Assembly (NCBI RefSeq): GCF_000238395.3
Contig: NZ_CP011025.1
Span: 1,054,001 to 1,118,000 of the forward strand
Reading direction: 5' to 3'
Source: Pseudoalteromonas arctica A 37-1-2
GTDB lineage: Bacteria; Pseudomonadota; Gammaproteobacteria; Enterobacterales; Alteromonadaceae
DNA length: 64,000 bases
Shown here: positions 27,617-36,072 of the stretch, in pieces
How the letters are laid out: every line of letters starts with the position of its first letter
How positions within the stretch are numbered: position 1 is the first letter of the stretch
The notes under the pieces: generated by a model
What the model saw: only the letters and a program-made list of their open reading frames with translations
The model's database searches: none
What the model was told of the DNA's origin: nothing
Made by a program: the position numbers and the translations under genes

Positions 27617-28373
27617 ACTCTCAATATTTGGACTATTTGTAGCACTGGGTGCAATAGGTCTAGGTTACTCTTTAGAAGGCGGCGTTGTTTCTGCTTTATT
27701 TAATGGTCCTGCCCTTATTATTGTATTAGGCGGCACGCTTGGCGCTGTTATGTTACAAACATCAGCAAGTACCTTTAAAAAAATGCTAAATATGAGCTCT
27801 TGGGTTTTTGTTGCGCCACAATATGATATTGAAGATGCAATAGAGCAAGTTAAGCGATGGTCTCATAAGGCACGTCAAGAAGGTTACTTAGCGCTTGAAA
27901 ACGAAGCGCTAGCTCACCCAGATGCATATGCAGCAAAAGGTTTAAGCTTGCTTGTAGATGGCTGCTCAGAGCAAAAACTACGTGACACGCTTGAAATTGA
28001 TTTACTGCTAGAACGCGATCGCTTGCTTGAAGCCGCACGTGTTTATGAAGCGATGGGGGGCTACAGTCCTACCATTGGTATTTTAGGTGCTGTGCTTGGT
28101 TTAATACAGGCAATGTCGTTTATTACCGATCCACAAATGCTTGGTGCAGGCGTTGCAACGGCATTTATTGCGACCATTTATGGTGTTGGTTTAGCTAATT
28201 TATTGTTTTTACCTATGGCAAATAAGTTAAAACAGCGTGTAGAGCAAAAAATGCTTTACCATGAAATGCTTGCCGAAGGTGTGATTGCAATAAGCGTTGG
28301 CGAAAGCCCCGTAAATATAGAATTAAAGCTTGAAGCCTACCGTGTAGAGCGTCCTAATTTAGTGGACGAATAA
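27609..28373 (+). CDS. motC: Flagellar motor stator protein MotC (MotA family)
   Basis: This is a MotA/PomA-type stator subunit with four predicted membrane helices. The 254-residue protein shows two N-terminal helices ([17 protein letters not shown] and [17 protein letters not shown]), a cytoplasmic loop with charged residues, and the C-terminal pair containing [19 protein letters not shown] and [18 protein letters not shown], which hold the conserved prolines and ion-path residues. The GTG start at 27609 overlaps the cheB end. The arrangement cheB-motC-motD matches Pseudomonas, where MotCD is a second stator set. Confidence 0.92.
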   Translation: MDKLSIFGLFVALGAIGLGYSLEGGVVSALFNGPALIIVLGGTLGAVMLQTSASTFKKMLNMSSWVFVAPQYDIEDAIEQVKRWSHKARQEGYLALENEALAHPDAYAAKGLSLLVDGCSEQKLRDTLEIDLLLERDRLLEAARVYEAMGGYSPTIGILGAVLGLIQAMSFITDPQMLGAGVATAFIATIYGVGLANLLFLPMANKLKQRVEQKMLYHEMLAEGVIAISVGESPVNIELKLEAYRVERPNLVDE

Positions 28374-28374
28374 C

Positions 28375-29334
28375 ATGCTACGCCGACGACTTCGTCACTC
28401 TGCTCCAAAAAGTCAACATACAGAGCGTTGGCTTGTATCGTATGCCGATTACATGACCATTATGTTTGCTTTTTTTGTGGTGCTGTATGCGATAGCGATC
28501 AACAAAGAAGAACAATTTCAAATATTGTCAGACTCCCTTGAACACGTTTTTGATAAATCTGCCCGCCAGCACTCCCAGCAAGGTGAGGGCGTCAATGGTA
28601 ATGGAATATTGACTGATAGAGTGACACCTGAACAAGAAGTTCTTTATGGTGAAAGTATTTTAAAAGAAGAACAAGGTCCAGAGTTACTCGACGGTCAAAG
28701 TGATACAAGTAACATACAACAAAAATATTTAGGTAAACCACTCGATAGCTTACTTACTAAACTGCAGTCAGCGCTTATTGATGAAATTCGTGATGGAGAA
28801 GCCAGCTTAGAGCTTAATCAAGATTGGCTGATTATAGAGCTAAGCTCAGGTATGTTATTTTCAAGTGGTAGCTCAGTTGCACACTCTAGGGCAAAACAAG
28901 TCGTCAAAATTGTTAAAGATATTATTGCTCCAGTAGATAACTATATTAGGGTGCGTGGCTATACTGATGATGAAAGTATTCGCAATGAAATATTTCGCTC
29001 AAATTGGGAACTCTCGGTTGCTAGAGCAACATCTATTTTAGTAGAGCTGGAAGCATTAGGTATTAATTCTGCCAGAATGGCGATAGAAGGTTATGGTCAA
29101 TATTCACCTTTTGTAAGTAACGATACAGAACAAGGGCGAGCAGAAAATCGTAAAGTTGTTATTGCACTTTCTAAGTATGGTTTACCACCAATACAAGACG
29201 TTAAAGGTGATGAACAAGCCGTTAAGCCAGTAGCGGAAGAGCCTGAAATTGAGCTCCCTTCAGATGACGATACAATAAAAATAATTCGTTTGCCTCATGG
29301 TGGTATTCGCATAACAACGCGCAATGAACAGTAA
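28375..29334 (+). CDS. motD: Flagellar motor stator protein MotD (MotB family)
   Basis: This is the MotB-type partner of MotC. The 319-residue protein has a basic N-terminus and one membrane helix with the ion-binding Asp25 in SYADYMTIMFAFFVVLYAI. The periplasmic OmpA-like peptidoglycan-binding domain follows (RVRGYTDDESIRN, NWELSVARATSIL, IEGYGQYSPF, AENRKVVIAL). An unusual hydrophilic tail of about 45 residues comes after the OmpA domain. It starts 1 base after motC, and parC follows after 12 bases. Which ion it uses cannot be decided by eye. Confidence 0.93.
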   Translation: MLRRRLRHSAPKSQHTERWLVSYADYMTIMFAFFVVLYAIAINKEEQFQILSDSLEHVFDKSARQHSQQGEGVNGNGILTDRVTPEQEVLYGESILKEEQGPELLDGQSDTSNIQQKYLGKPLDSLLTKLQSALIDEIRDGEASLELNQDWLIIELSSGMLFSSGSSVAHSRAKQVVKIVKDIIAPVDNYIRVRGYTDDESIRNEIFRSNWELSVARATSILVELEALGINSARMAIEGYGQYSPFVSNDTEQGRAENRKVVIALSKYGLPPIQDVKGDEQAVKPVAEEPEIELPSDDDTIKIIRLPHGGIRITTRNEQ

Positions 29335-29346
29335 TTAGGATGTAAT

Positions 29347-30117
29347 GTGAAGATTTGGACTGTCGCAAATCAAAAAGGTGGTGTTGGTAAAACAACAACT
29401 GCAGTGAGCCTTGCTGGTATTTTAGCTTTGCAGGGTAAGCGTGTGTTGCTTATTGATACAGACCCTCATGCATCACTCACTTATTACTTTGGCATTGACT
29501 CAGAAGATTTGGAAGTCAGCGTATATGATATTTTTGCGCGTGGCACGAGCATGCAAAGTGAAGAGATACTTCAAGCTTTATGCCCATCAACACTTGAAAA
29601 CCTAGATATTTTACCCGCAACAATGGCGATAGCCACGCTTGATAGAAGCATGGGAAATAAAACAGGTATGGGATTAATACTAAAAAAAGCGCTTGCAAAA
29701 ATCAGTGAACATTACGATTATGCCATTTTAGATTGCCCCCCAGTTTTAGGGGTGTTAATGGTTAATGCGCTTGCAGCAAGTGAGCGAATTTTAGTGCCAG
29801 TGCAAACGGAATTTTTAGCACTGAAAGGGCTTGATAGAATGATGCGCACTATGGAATTAATGCAAACCTCTCAAGCGAAAGATTATCAATATACTATAAT
29901 CCCTACTATGTATGATAAACGTACTAAAGCATCGTTAGAAGCATATAAAACACTGCAAAGTACGTATGGTGATAAAGTCTGGCCAGGTGTGATACCGGTA
30001 GATACTAAATTTAGAGATGCAAGCTTTGCGCAAAAAGTGCCTGTAGAGTATTGTCCTCGTTCGCGTGGTGTATACGCATATAAAGCACTGCTAGAATATT
30101 TAATTGAACAAGGTTAA
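29347..30117 (+). CDS. parC: ParC, ParA-like ATPase for polar chemotaxis arrays
   Basis: ParC is a ParA/Soj-family ATPase that in Vibrio localises and segregates chemotaxis arrays at the poles. The 256-residue protein has the deviant Walker A QKGGVGKTT at residues 8-16 and the family motifs LLIDTDPHAS and YDYAILDCPP. There is no ParB partner nearby; instead it is followed after 3 bases by parP and then cheW, the Vibrio-type arrangement. The GTG start at 29347 follows TTAGGATGTAAT. Confidence 0.92.
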   Translation: MKIWTVANQKGGVGKTTTAVSLAGILALQGKRVLLIDTDPHASLTYYFGIDSEDLEVSVYDIFARGTSMQSEEILQALCPSTLENLDILPATMAIATLDRSMGNKTGMGLILKKALAKISEHYDYAILDCPPVLGVLMVNALAASERILVPVQTEFLALKGLDRMMRTMELMQTSQAKDYQYTIIPTMYDKRTKASLEAYKTLQSTYGDKVWPGVIPVDTKFRDASFAQKVPVEYCPRSRGVYAYKALLEYLIEQG

Positions 30118-30120
30118 TGA

Positions 30121-30915
30121 ATGAGTAAGCAATTGTTTGCTAATGAAAAAGTAATGAAACAATACCTAGGGGCTTTGTTATGTGAAGACGAGCCTGTAGA
30201 TAACCTTGAGCCAGTCGCAAAATTACTTGAGCAAATGCCACACGACTCGCAGCAAGAACATATTCATTTAAAACCAAAAGAACAGATAAAAGCGGCAGAA
30301 AAAATATTTGATCAAGACTTACTTAATTCTGAAATTAAGCCAATAGTTGAACCGATTTTTGAAGCCGCAAAAGTTAATAAAGCCATTGACGATGAAGTAA
30401 TAGAGCCGATAAGTACGATTACAGAAGAACCAGAACCTCAGATTATAACCACTAGCCAATCTGACTATTTTGATGGTGAATTTCAGGCATTATTTTTTGA
30501 AGTTGCTGGTTTAACATTGGCTGTGCCATTAAAAGCATTAGGCGGTATACATCAATTAGGTGAAGTAAATCATTTATTTGGTAAGCCAAAGTGGTTTAAA
30601 GGCGTTATGCTCAACAGAGAAGAAAAGCTTAATGTTGTTGATACTGCTCGTTGGGTAATGCCAGAAAAGTATGATGATAAATTAGAGGCGTCTTTAGATT
30701 ATCAGTATTTAATTACCTTAGGTGATAGCCAGTGGGGCTTATTAGCTGAAAAGTTGATAAATAACATTACATTGAGTAAAGAAGATGTAAAATGGCGTAC
30801 AAATAAAAGTAAGCGCCCATGGCTTGCTGGTGTTATAAAAGAAAAAATGTGTGCTTTAATAGATGTAGATAATTTAAATATATTATTAGAGAAAGGCTTA
30901 GATAGCCGTCAGTAG
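30121..30915 (+). CDS. parP: ParP-type CheW-domain array protein
   Basis: ParP links ParC to the CheA arrays through a CheW-like (AIF) domain. The 264-residue protein has a poorly conserved acidic N-terminal half (about 1-115) and a CheW-like C-terminal half (FFEVAGLTLAVPLKALGGI, WFKGVMLNREEKLNVVDTARW, GLLAEKLINNITL, PWLAGVIKEKMCALIDVD). The symbol is assigned from the parC-parP-cheW context and the CheW-like domain. Without that context it would be annotated only as a CheW-domain protein. Confidence 0.85.
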   Translation: MSKQLFANEKVMKQYLGALLCEDEPVDNLEPVAKLLEQMPHDSQQEHIHLKPKEQIKAAEKIFDQDLLNSEIKPIVEPIFEAAKVNKAIDDEVIEPISTITEEPEPQIITTSQSDYFDGEFQALFFEVAGLTLAVPLKALGGIHQLGEVNHLFGKPKWFKGVMLNREEKLNVVDTARWVMPEKYDDKLEASLDYQYLITLGDSQWGLLAEKLINNITLSKEDVKWRTNKSKRPWLAGVIKEKMCALIDVDNLNILLEKGLDSRQ

Positions 30916-30939
30916 TAATGACCATTACGGGGTAATAGC

Positions 30940-31437
30940 ATGAATCAAGATAAATTACTGTCAGCAAATAAAAACGCAGATAATAATGATGAAATTTTAC
31001 AGTGGGTTACGTTTAAGCTAGAGGAAGAAACCTACGGCGTAAATGTAATGCAAGTACAAGAAATACTTCGTTATACAGAGATAGCCCCTGTACCAGGTGC
31101 ACCTTCTTACGTTATTGGTATTATTAACTTACGCGGTAACGTTGTAACTGTTATTGATACTCGTGCACGTTTTGGTTTGTTAGCTGCTGATGCAACCGAT
31201 AATTCTCGTATATTAATTATTGAAGCTGAAGAGCAAGTTATCGGCATTTTAGCCGACAGCGTATCTGAAGTCGTTTATTTACGCAGCTCTGAGATCGATA
31301 GTGCACCAAATGTTGGTACTGAAGAAAGTGCTAAGTTTATTCAAGGCGTTTGTAATCGTGATAATGAGCTACTGATTTTAGTCGATTTAAACAAGTTACT
31401 CAGCGATGATGAATGGGATGAGTTAAGCGATATATAA
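30940..31437 (+). CDS. cheW: Chemotaxis coupling protein CheW
   Basis: CheW couples chemoreceptors to CheA. The 165-residue protein is a single CheW domain with TFKLEEETYGVNVMQVQEIL, PGAPSYVIGIINLRGNVVTVID and VVYLRSSEID. It follows parP by 24 bases with AGGGG-like Shine-Dalgarno (ACGGGG) before the ATG, and precedes the DUF2802 gene. Confidence 0.97.
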   Translation: MNQDKLLSANKNADNNDEILQWVTFKLEEETYGVNVMQVQEILRYTEIAPVPGAPSYVIGIINLRGNVVTVIDTRARFGLLAADATDNSRILIIEAEEQVIGILADSVSEVVYLRSSEIDSAPNVGTEESAKFIQGVCNRDNELLILVDLNKLLSDDEWDELSDI

Positions 31438-31454
31438 GCTTTACCAAATAAATT

Positions 31455-31856
31455 ATGCTGTTACTTAGTATAGCTATATCAGCGTTAGCGGTAGGTCTTA
31501 TATCGCTTGCGCTAATAATTGCATTAAAAAACAAACAAGTGAATGAAATTAATGCTGTATTACAGCAGCTTAAAGATAGCTCAGAGCAAACTCATATTTT
31601 GCGAAGTGAAATTTCAGAGCTTAGAACAGGGCTTTTAAGTATTGGTAAGCGAGTGCTTGAGGTTGAGCAACAAAATCAAGATTTGATACAGCAACAAGCT
31701 GCGCAGAAATACGATGACCCTGATGCTAAAATTTACTCTCGTGCAGTAAAAATGGTTGAGTTAGGTGCGGACCTCGATGAGGTGATACGCGAATGCGAAT
31801 TACCGCGAGCAGAAGCCGAATTACTATTTTCACTACATAAACAAAAAGGCGCTTAG
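31455..31856 (+). CDS. DUF2802 membrane-anchored coiled-coil protein
   Basis: The 133-residue protein has one N-terminal membrane segment (about residues 2-24, LLLSIAISALAVGLISLALIIAL), then a coiled coil (about 30-80) and a C-terminal domain of the DUF2802 kind (YSRAVKMVELGADLDEVIRECELPRAEAELLFSLH), which resembles a small helix-turn-helix fold. Genes like this follow cheW in several Pseudomonas and Shewanella flagellar loci, so a role in array or flagellar pole organisation is plausible but unproven. Its stop codon lies inside a terminator hairpin. Confidence 0.8.
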   Translation: MLLLSIAISALAVGLISLALIIALKNKQVNEINAVLQQLKDSSEQTHILRSEISELRTGLLSIGKRVLEVEQQNQDLIQQQAAQKYDDPDAKIYSRAVKMVELGADLDEVIRECELPRAEAELLFSLHKQKGA

Positions 31857-31865
31857 CGCCTTTTT
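31843..31865 (+). terminator. Terminator ending the chemotaxis segment
   Basis: AAAAAGGCGC (31843-31852), loop TTA, GCGCCTTTTT (31856-31865): a perfect 10-bp stem with built-in T-run. The loop and first stem base supply the TAG stop of the DUF2802 gene. The A/T symmetry would also allow termination of the minus-strand genes that end just beyond. Confidence 0.85.
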
Positions 31866-31887
31866 AGCTATAAGCGTATAAATAATC

Positions 31888-32196
31888 TCACGCTTTAATA
31901 TTTAACTTACCTTGAAAGTCTTGCCAGCCTGGCGGAAATTGACCTCTTAATACATACGAAAACGCAATAAGCTCTGCAATTACATAATAAAGCTCTTTAG
32001 GGATTTCTTCCCCTAAGCTTAAATGCGACAACGTTTTAGCAAGCGCTGCATCTTCGTGGATCATAATCCCTTTTAATTTTGCTGCTGCAATTATTTCGTC
32101 AGCTAACTCACCAAACCCTTTTACGCTTACTGTGGGGGTGTTGCCAGCTTCGTATAAAAGCCCAATGGCTGACTTATTAATGGGTGCATCGCTCAT
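31888..32196 (-). CDS. Stand-alone FlhB C-terminal domain protein
   Basis: The 102-residue protein aligns with the part of FlhB that follows autocleavage: SAIGLLYEAG, VSVKGFGELADEIIAAAKLKGIMI, LAKTLSHLSLGEEIPKELY and VIAELIAFSYVL match the FlhB positions after NPTH at 269-272. The NPTH motif and the membrane part are absent, so it resembles a pre-cut FlhB-CC fragment. Proteins of this kind are annotated as EscU/YscU/HrpU-family export switch proteins (FlhB2). It lies 2 bases after the FliK-like gene, forming a pair. Function is inferred, not shown. Confidence 0.88.
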   Translation of the reverse strand: MSDAPINKSAIGLLYEAGNTPTVSVKGFGELADEIIAAAKLKGIMIHEDAALAKTLSHLSLGEEIPKELYYVIAELIAFSYVLRGQFPPGWQDFQGKLNIKA

Positions 32197-32198
32197 TA

Positions 32199-34652
32199 CT
32201 AAACCTTAATATTAATAATTGCATGAGATTTATAAAATGCCTGATTATTTGTATCGCCTCGCTTTAAGTTGAGTTCTCCAACTTGTAAACCATGCTTAGC
32301 TAGTTTGGATCTTAAATTATCTAAGTGAGGGTGAGCAATTGCGCTTACTTCTTGGCTTGAGGCTAATAGCTGGCAATCGAGTGCTTTATCCATTAACTCA
32401 GCGGTAATCTGTAACTGCCCAATCTGTGCATAATCAAAGTTTAACCTGACAAACCATACATTTTTATCTTCTAATTTATCTGCGCTTGGCTTTTTATATT
32501 GTCCCAATGTTATTTCTGTTTGGGCGGCCTCAGGCGGCAATTTCATTGGTAATAAAAATTGCGCAAGCGGGTTTGTGTCTGGTTGTTGATTTGGTGTTGA
32601 AACACTTACTTGGGTAAGTGTGTTTTTAACTTGTACGATTTCGCTAGCCAATGCTTGAACTTGAGCTTGCTGCAGTTGCTCAAGTATTTTTGCTCCCGCG
32701 TTTCCTGTTTTAAAAGTAGGTATGAGTACTTGTAAAAGTGCATCTAAGCCAGTTTGGTTATTAAAGCTTATCGGTGTTACTGATTGGCTAATTATAGGGG
32801 CTGCTAAAATACTCACTGCAACTTGTTCAAGTCCTTTAGTGAAGCTACTTTGTAGAATATCACCCGTTAATTGAGATGGCTGTAAGGTGGCTAATACTTC
32901 ACGCTGTATGGTCGCAGGGTTAATATTATTACTAGAGACCATGCGATTAAATGCTTGGTTAATTAAGCGAGTTAAATCGGGCGTGTCTTTTGTTGCTCTA
33001 TTTGTAATATCAGTAATTTGACTACTTAAAAGCTGTTTGTTACCAGCTACTCTATCCGTAGGGATTGTGGTATCAGGAAGCTTTAATAGTGTGCTTAATA
33101 GCTTTGCTTCTATTGGTTGTAGCATTTGACTACGAGAGGCAATATTAGATAACGGCTCTGCTAATGGGAGCATATTTTTAATCGAGGCTGGGTTTACACT
33201 GTTTTGATTGTTGCCGTTTATTACTGGTTGCACTGAAGACGTTGTTTGCCCTTTAGTAGCAACTTCACTTGTAGGCTTAATTAACGTATCAACTTTACTG
33301 TTAGTACTAATACTCCGAGCACTCAATTGACTCGCGTTTAAATTACTTGGCTTAGCGCTCGCCACTTCATTTTGAGTAATGTTACTTGTTATTGGCGTGT
33401 AGGTTGTTGCTGTGTTTGAAGGTGATTGCCAAACACTAACACTTCCTTTTATTTGCTGAGTTAATTGTACAAGTGGCGGGAGTCTTGAAAAGTGCTCTGG
33501 TAAAGTATTGCTAGTATTGCTATTTAACGCAGTACTTATATTTTGAGTAATGTTAACTCTATTTAACGGTGATACTGTTAATTGCGTAACTAAGCCCGGC
33601 CTTTGTATCGCAGATGATCCAGACGGCGGCATTAACTCAGATTTATTTGCTGCTGCAAAGGGCTTACTTTCAAAATATTTAACTGCATCATTAATTCGCG
33701 TTTTTAAATCACTAAAGCTATTTTGTAGCCACGACTTTATTGGGCTATCAGGTGTAAGCAGTGGGCTTGCTTTAATAGTGGGCGCAGAAAAATGTATTTC
33801 AGAGACACTGCTTTTTTGAGCTAAAAGTAACTCGTTAAACGGTTTAGAAAATGAGTTATTAAGCGTCACTTTTATATTATTAGTATCGGTTTTAATAAGT
33901 AATTTATCAGCCTGATTTATTAAATTTACCTTAATGGGCGTGCTAGGTAGCTCACTAACTTGTTGATTAGTAATAGGCGTTGTAAACGAACCTGACTTTT
34001 GAGGATGAGTCAAAATAGCTAGTTTAGGTGTTGCTTGAAGTTGCGCACTAGGTAATAAGGCCACGAGTAATTTAGTAAGTTTAGTTTGGCTAAGTGGTTG
34101 CGTATGAATTGTATCTGCAAAGCGATTAATAACATTAAGCTGTGCGCCTTTGTTAGTAGTGCTAACAACTACTTTTAAAGGCTGCTCGGTTAAAAGTAAC
34201 TGCGCTACGTCTTTATTTATGGCAATACTGGCGTTAAGTTTATCAATTACTAATTTTGGGGTAGGGGACATAACCACTTGTAAATCCATTGGTTTGCTTT
34301 GTACTTCAGTGCCCGTGCTTACATAATTTAATAAACGCTGTAATTGTACTGGTTGATTTAAAGTAAGGGTTGTAGTGTTTGGCGTGATGTTGAGCTGTTT
34401 GCCATCGGGATTAAGTTGTATGTTAGCACTGGCTATTTTTTGTAAATTTTGAGGTGCGCTTGTAGTGCCAAGTCTTAATGTCTGCCAATGTTTATCAATA
34501 AATACATCAAGCGTAATCGAGTCTTTCGAAAATTGAATGTTTTTAGCCGCAAGCACCTCATTAGGTAATTGCGATAACTCATTGGTTTGAGGGTTTGTCG
34601 ATTGATTGATAACCAATGAATTAGATAATGTTATTTGCGTTGGCGTATTCAT
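32199..34652 (-). CDS. Second FliK-like hook-length control protein
   Basis: The 817-residue protein is low in complexity (Ser, Thr, Asn, Gln, Pro, Leu) for about 690 residues. It then has a FliK-type C-terminal domain (about 700-810: WFVRLNFDYAQIGQLQITAEL, LDCQLLASSQEVSAIAHPHLDNLRSKLAKHGL, VGELNLKRG). The classical fliK is at 10304-12214, so this is a diverged paralogue. It is followed in the same operon by the FlhB-like fragment, mirroring the FliK-FlhB partnership. Whether it is secreted, or regulates export at all, cannot be read from the sequence. Confidence 0.82.
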   Translation of the reverse strand: MNTPTQITLSNSLVINQSTNPQTNELSQLPNEVLAAKNIQFSKDSITLDVFIDKHWQTLRLGTTSAPQNLQKIASANIQLNPDGKQLNITPNTTTLTLNQPVQLQRLLNYVSTGTEVQSKPMDLQVVMSPTPKLVIDKLNASIAINKDVAQLLLTEQPLKVVVSTTNKGAQLNVINRFADTIHTQPLSQTKLTKLLVALLPSAQLQATPKLAILTHPQKSGSFTTPITNQQVSELPSTPIKVNLINQADKLLIKTDTNNIKVTLNNSFSKPFNELLLAQKSSVSEIHFSAPTIKASPLLTPDSPIKSWLQNSFSDLKTRINDAVKYFESKPFAAANKSELMPPSGSSAIQRPGLVTQLTVSPLNRVNITQNISTALNSNTSNTLPEHFSRLPPLVQLTQQIKGSVSVWQSPSNTATTYTPITSNITQNEVASAKPSNLNASQLSARSISTNSKVDTLIKPTSEVATKGQTTSSVQPVINGNNQNSVNPASIKNMLPLAEPLSNIASRSQMLQPIEAKLLSTLLKLPDTTIPTDRVAGNKQLLSSQITDITNRATKDTPDLTRLINQAFNRMVSSNNINPATIQREVLATLQPSQLTGDILQSSFTKGLEQVAVSILAAPIISQSVTPISFNNQTGLDALLQVLIPTFKTGNAGAKILEQLQQAQVQALASEIVQVKNTLTQVSVSTPNQQPDTNPLAQFLLPMKLPPEAAQTEITLGQYKKPSADKLEDKNVWFVRLNFDYAQIGQLQITAELMDKALDCQLLASSQEVSAIAHPHLDNLRSKLAKHGLQVGELNLKRGDTNNQAFYKSHAIINIKV

Positions 34653-34765
34653 TATTTTAAATCAAGTTTTCTCTATTTTAAGTGAATCGATTTTAAAGCA
34701 ATATTCGTATTACCCTATCATTATGGTAGACTAACGCCTAATTTTTGGCAGAGAGAATCGTCATC

Positions 34766-35386
34766 TTGTTACACATTAAGTCCGTCACCTGCATCAAGCA
34801 AGATCGTTGTTTGTTTGCGGATCTTAATTTTAGCCTTAATAGCGGTCAAATCATGCAATTAGCGGGTCCTAATGGGGCTGGTAAAACATCGCTATTGCGT
34901 ATTATCGCAGGCTTTTCTGTGCCTGATGAAGGAGCTGTTTTATTTCAAGAACAGCCTATATCTAAGTATTACGAAGAGTATGCCAGAGAACTACTCTTTA
35001 TAGGCCACAAAACAGGTGTAAATACTCAGCTTAGTGCAGTTGAAAATGTTCGTCATTGGTTACAAATTAATGGCTACATAAACCAGCCTGACTTGTATCC
35101 CATTTTAGCGCAACTTGGCCTTGTTGGACTTGAAGATGTACCGGTTAGAATGTTATCTGCTGGACAACAAAGACGTGTAGCTTTGGTTAGGCTTTGGTTA
35201 AGTGATGCTAAATTATGGGTACTTGATGAGCCATTTACCGCGCTTGATAAAAGCGGTGTTGCCTTTTTACAGCAGCGATTTACCGAGCACTTACTAAACG
35301 GTGGAGCTATTTTGTTAACGACCCACCAAGATTTAACGACCCATTTTAGTAACTTGCAAACGGTTACACTGGAGTATCGTCACTAA
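34766..35386 (+). CDS. ccmA: Cytochrome c maturation ABC ATPase CcmA
   Basis: CcmA powers release of heme-loaded CcmE from the CcmABCD complex. The ATPase motifs are complete: Walker A GPNGAGKTS, signature LSAGQQRR, Walker B LWVLDEPFTALD and the His switch TTHQD. No ATG suits the N-terminus. TTG 34766 gives a normal start (LLHIKSVTCIKQ) with GAGAGA about 9 bases upstream; an in-frame TTG at 34745 would add seven residues. It is first in the ccm operon and overlaps ccmB by 1 base. Confidence 0.93.
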   Translation: MLHIKSVTCIKQDRCLFADLNFSLNSGQIMQLAGPNGAGKTSLLRIIAGFSVPDEGAVLFQEQPISKYYEEYARELLFIGHKTGVNTQLSAVENVRHWLQINGYINQPDLYPILAQLGLVGLEDVPVRMLSAGQQRRVALVRLWLSDAKLWVLDEPFTALDKSGVAFLQQRFTEHLLNGGAILLTTHQDLTTHFSNLQTVTLEYRH

Positions 35387-36072
35387 TGACTCGTCAACAT
35401 TCTTATTGGTTGCTATTTAGTGCGGTATTTACCAAAGATGTAAAACTTGCGTTTCGCCAGCGCGCTGAAATTGTAAATCCTATTTTGTTCTTCTTAATTG
35501 TAATTTCATTATTTCCGTTAGCAATCGGGCCTGAGCCTGGTTTACTAGCGAGAATGGCACCGGGAATTATTTGGGTTGCCGCACTACTCTCTACCATGCT
35601 GGGCTTGGATAAACTGTTTAGAGATGATTTTAACGATGGCTCGTTGGAGCAGTTAATTGCATCGTCTTACCCGTTATCGTTAACCGTACTTGCTAAAGTA
35701 GCCGCTCACTGGGTGGTAACAGGTTTACCGCTTGTATTAATGACGCCGCTGTTTGCATTGTTGTTAAACCTAGAAAGTACGGCGTTAACAGCAACCGTTT
35801 TAACATTATTATTAGGCACACCACTATTGAGCTTTATTGGCGCAATAGGCGCAGGGCTTACTGTGGGATTACAAAAAGGGGGTATTTTGATGAGTTTACT
35901 CGTATTGCCTTTGTATATTCCTGTTTTGATTTTTGCAACGTCGGCTATCGATACCAGCACCATGTCGCTGGATTATAGTGGGCAGCTTGCCATCCTTGGT
36001 GCAATGTTACTTATTGCTATTATTAGCGCACCAATTGCCATATCGTCAGCTTTAAAAGTGAGTGTAAGTTAA
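35386..36072 (+). CDS. ccmB: Heme exporter subunit CcmB
   Basis: CcmB is the membrane permease partner of CcmA. The 228-residue protein has six predicted membrane segments and the family region QRAEIVNPILFFLIVISLFPLAIGP, with LDKLFRDDFNDGSLEQL after the second helix. It overlaps ccmA and ccmC by single bases, indicating translational coupling. Confidence 0.96.
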   Translation: MTRQHSYWLLFSAVFTKDVKLAFRQRAEIVNPILFFLIVISLFPLAIGPEPGLLARMAPGIIWVAALLSTMLGLDKLFRDDFNDGSLEQLIASSYPLSLTVLAKVAAHWVVTGLPLVLMTPLFALLLNLESTALTATVLTLLLGTPLLSFIGAIGAGLTVGLQKGGILMSLLVLPLYIPVLIFATSAIDTSTMSLDYSGQLAILGAMLLIAIISAPIAISSALKVSVS

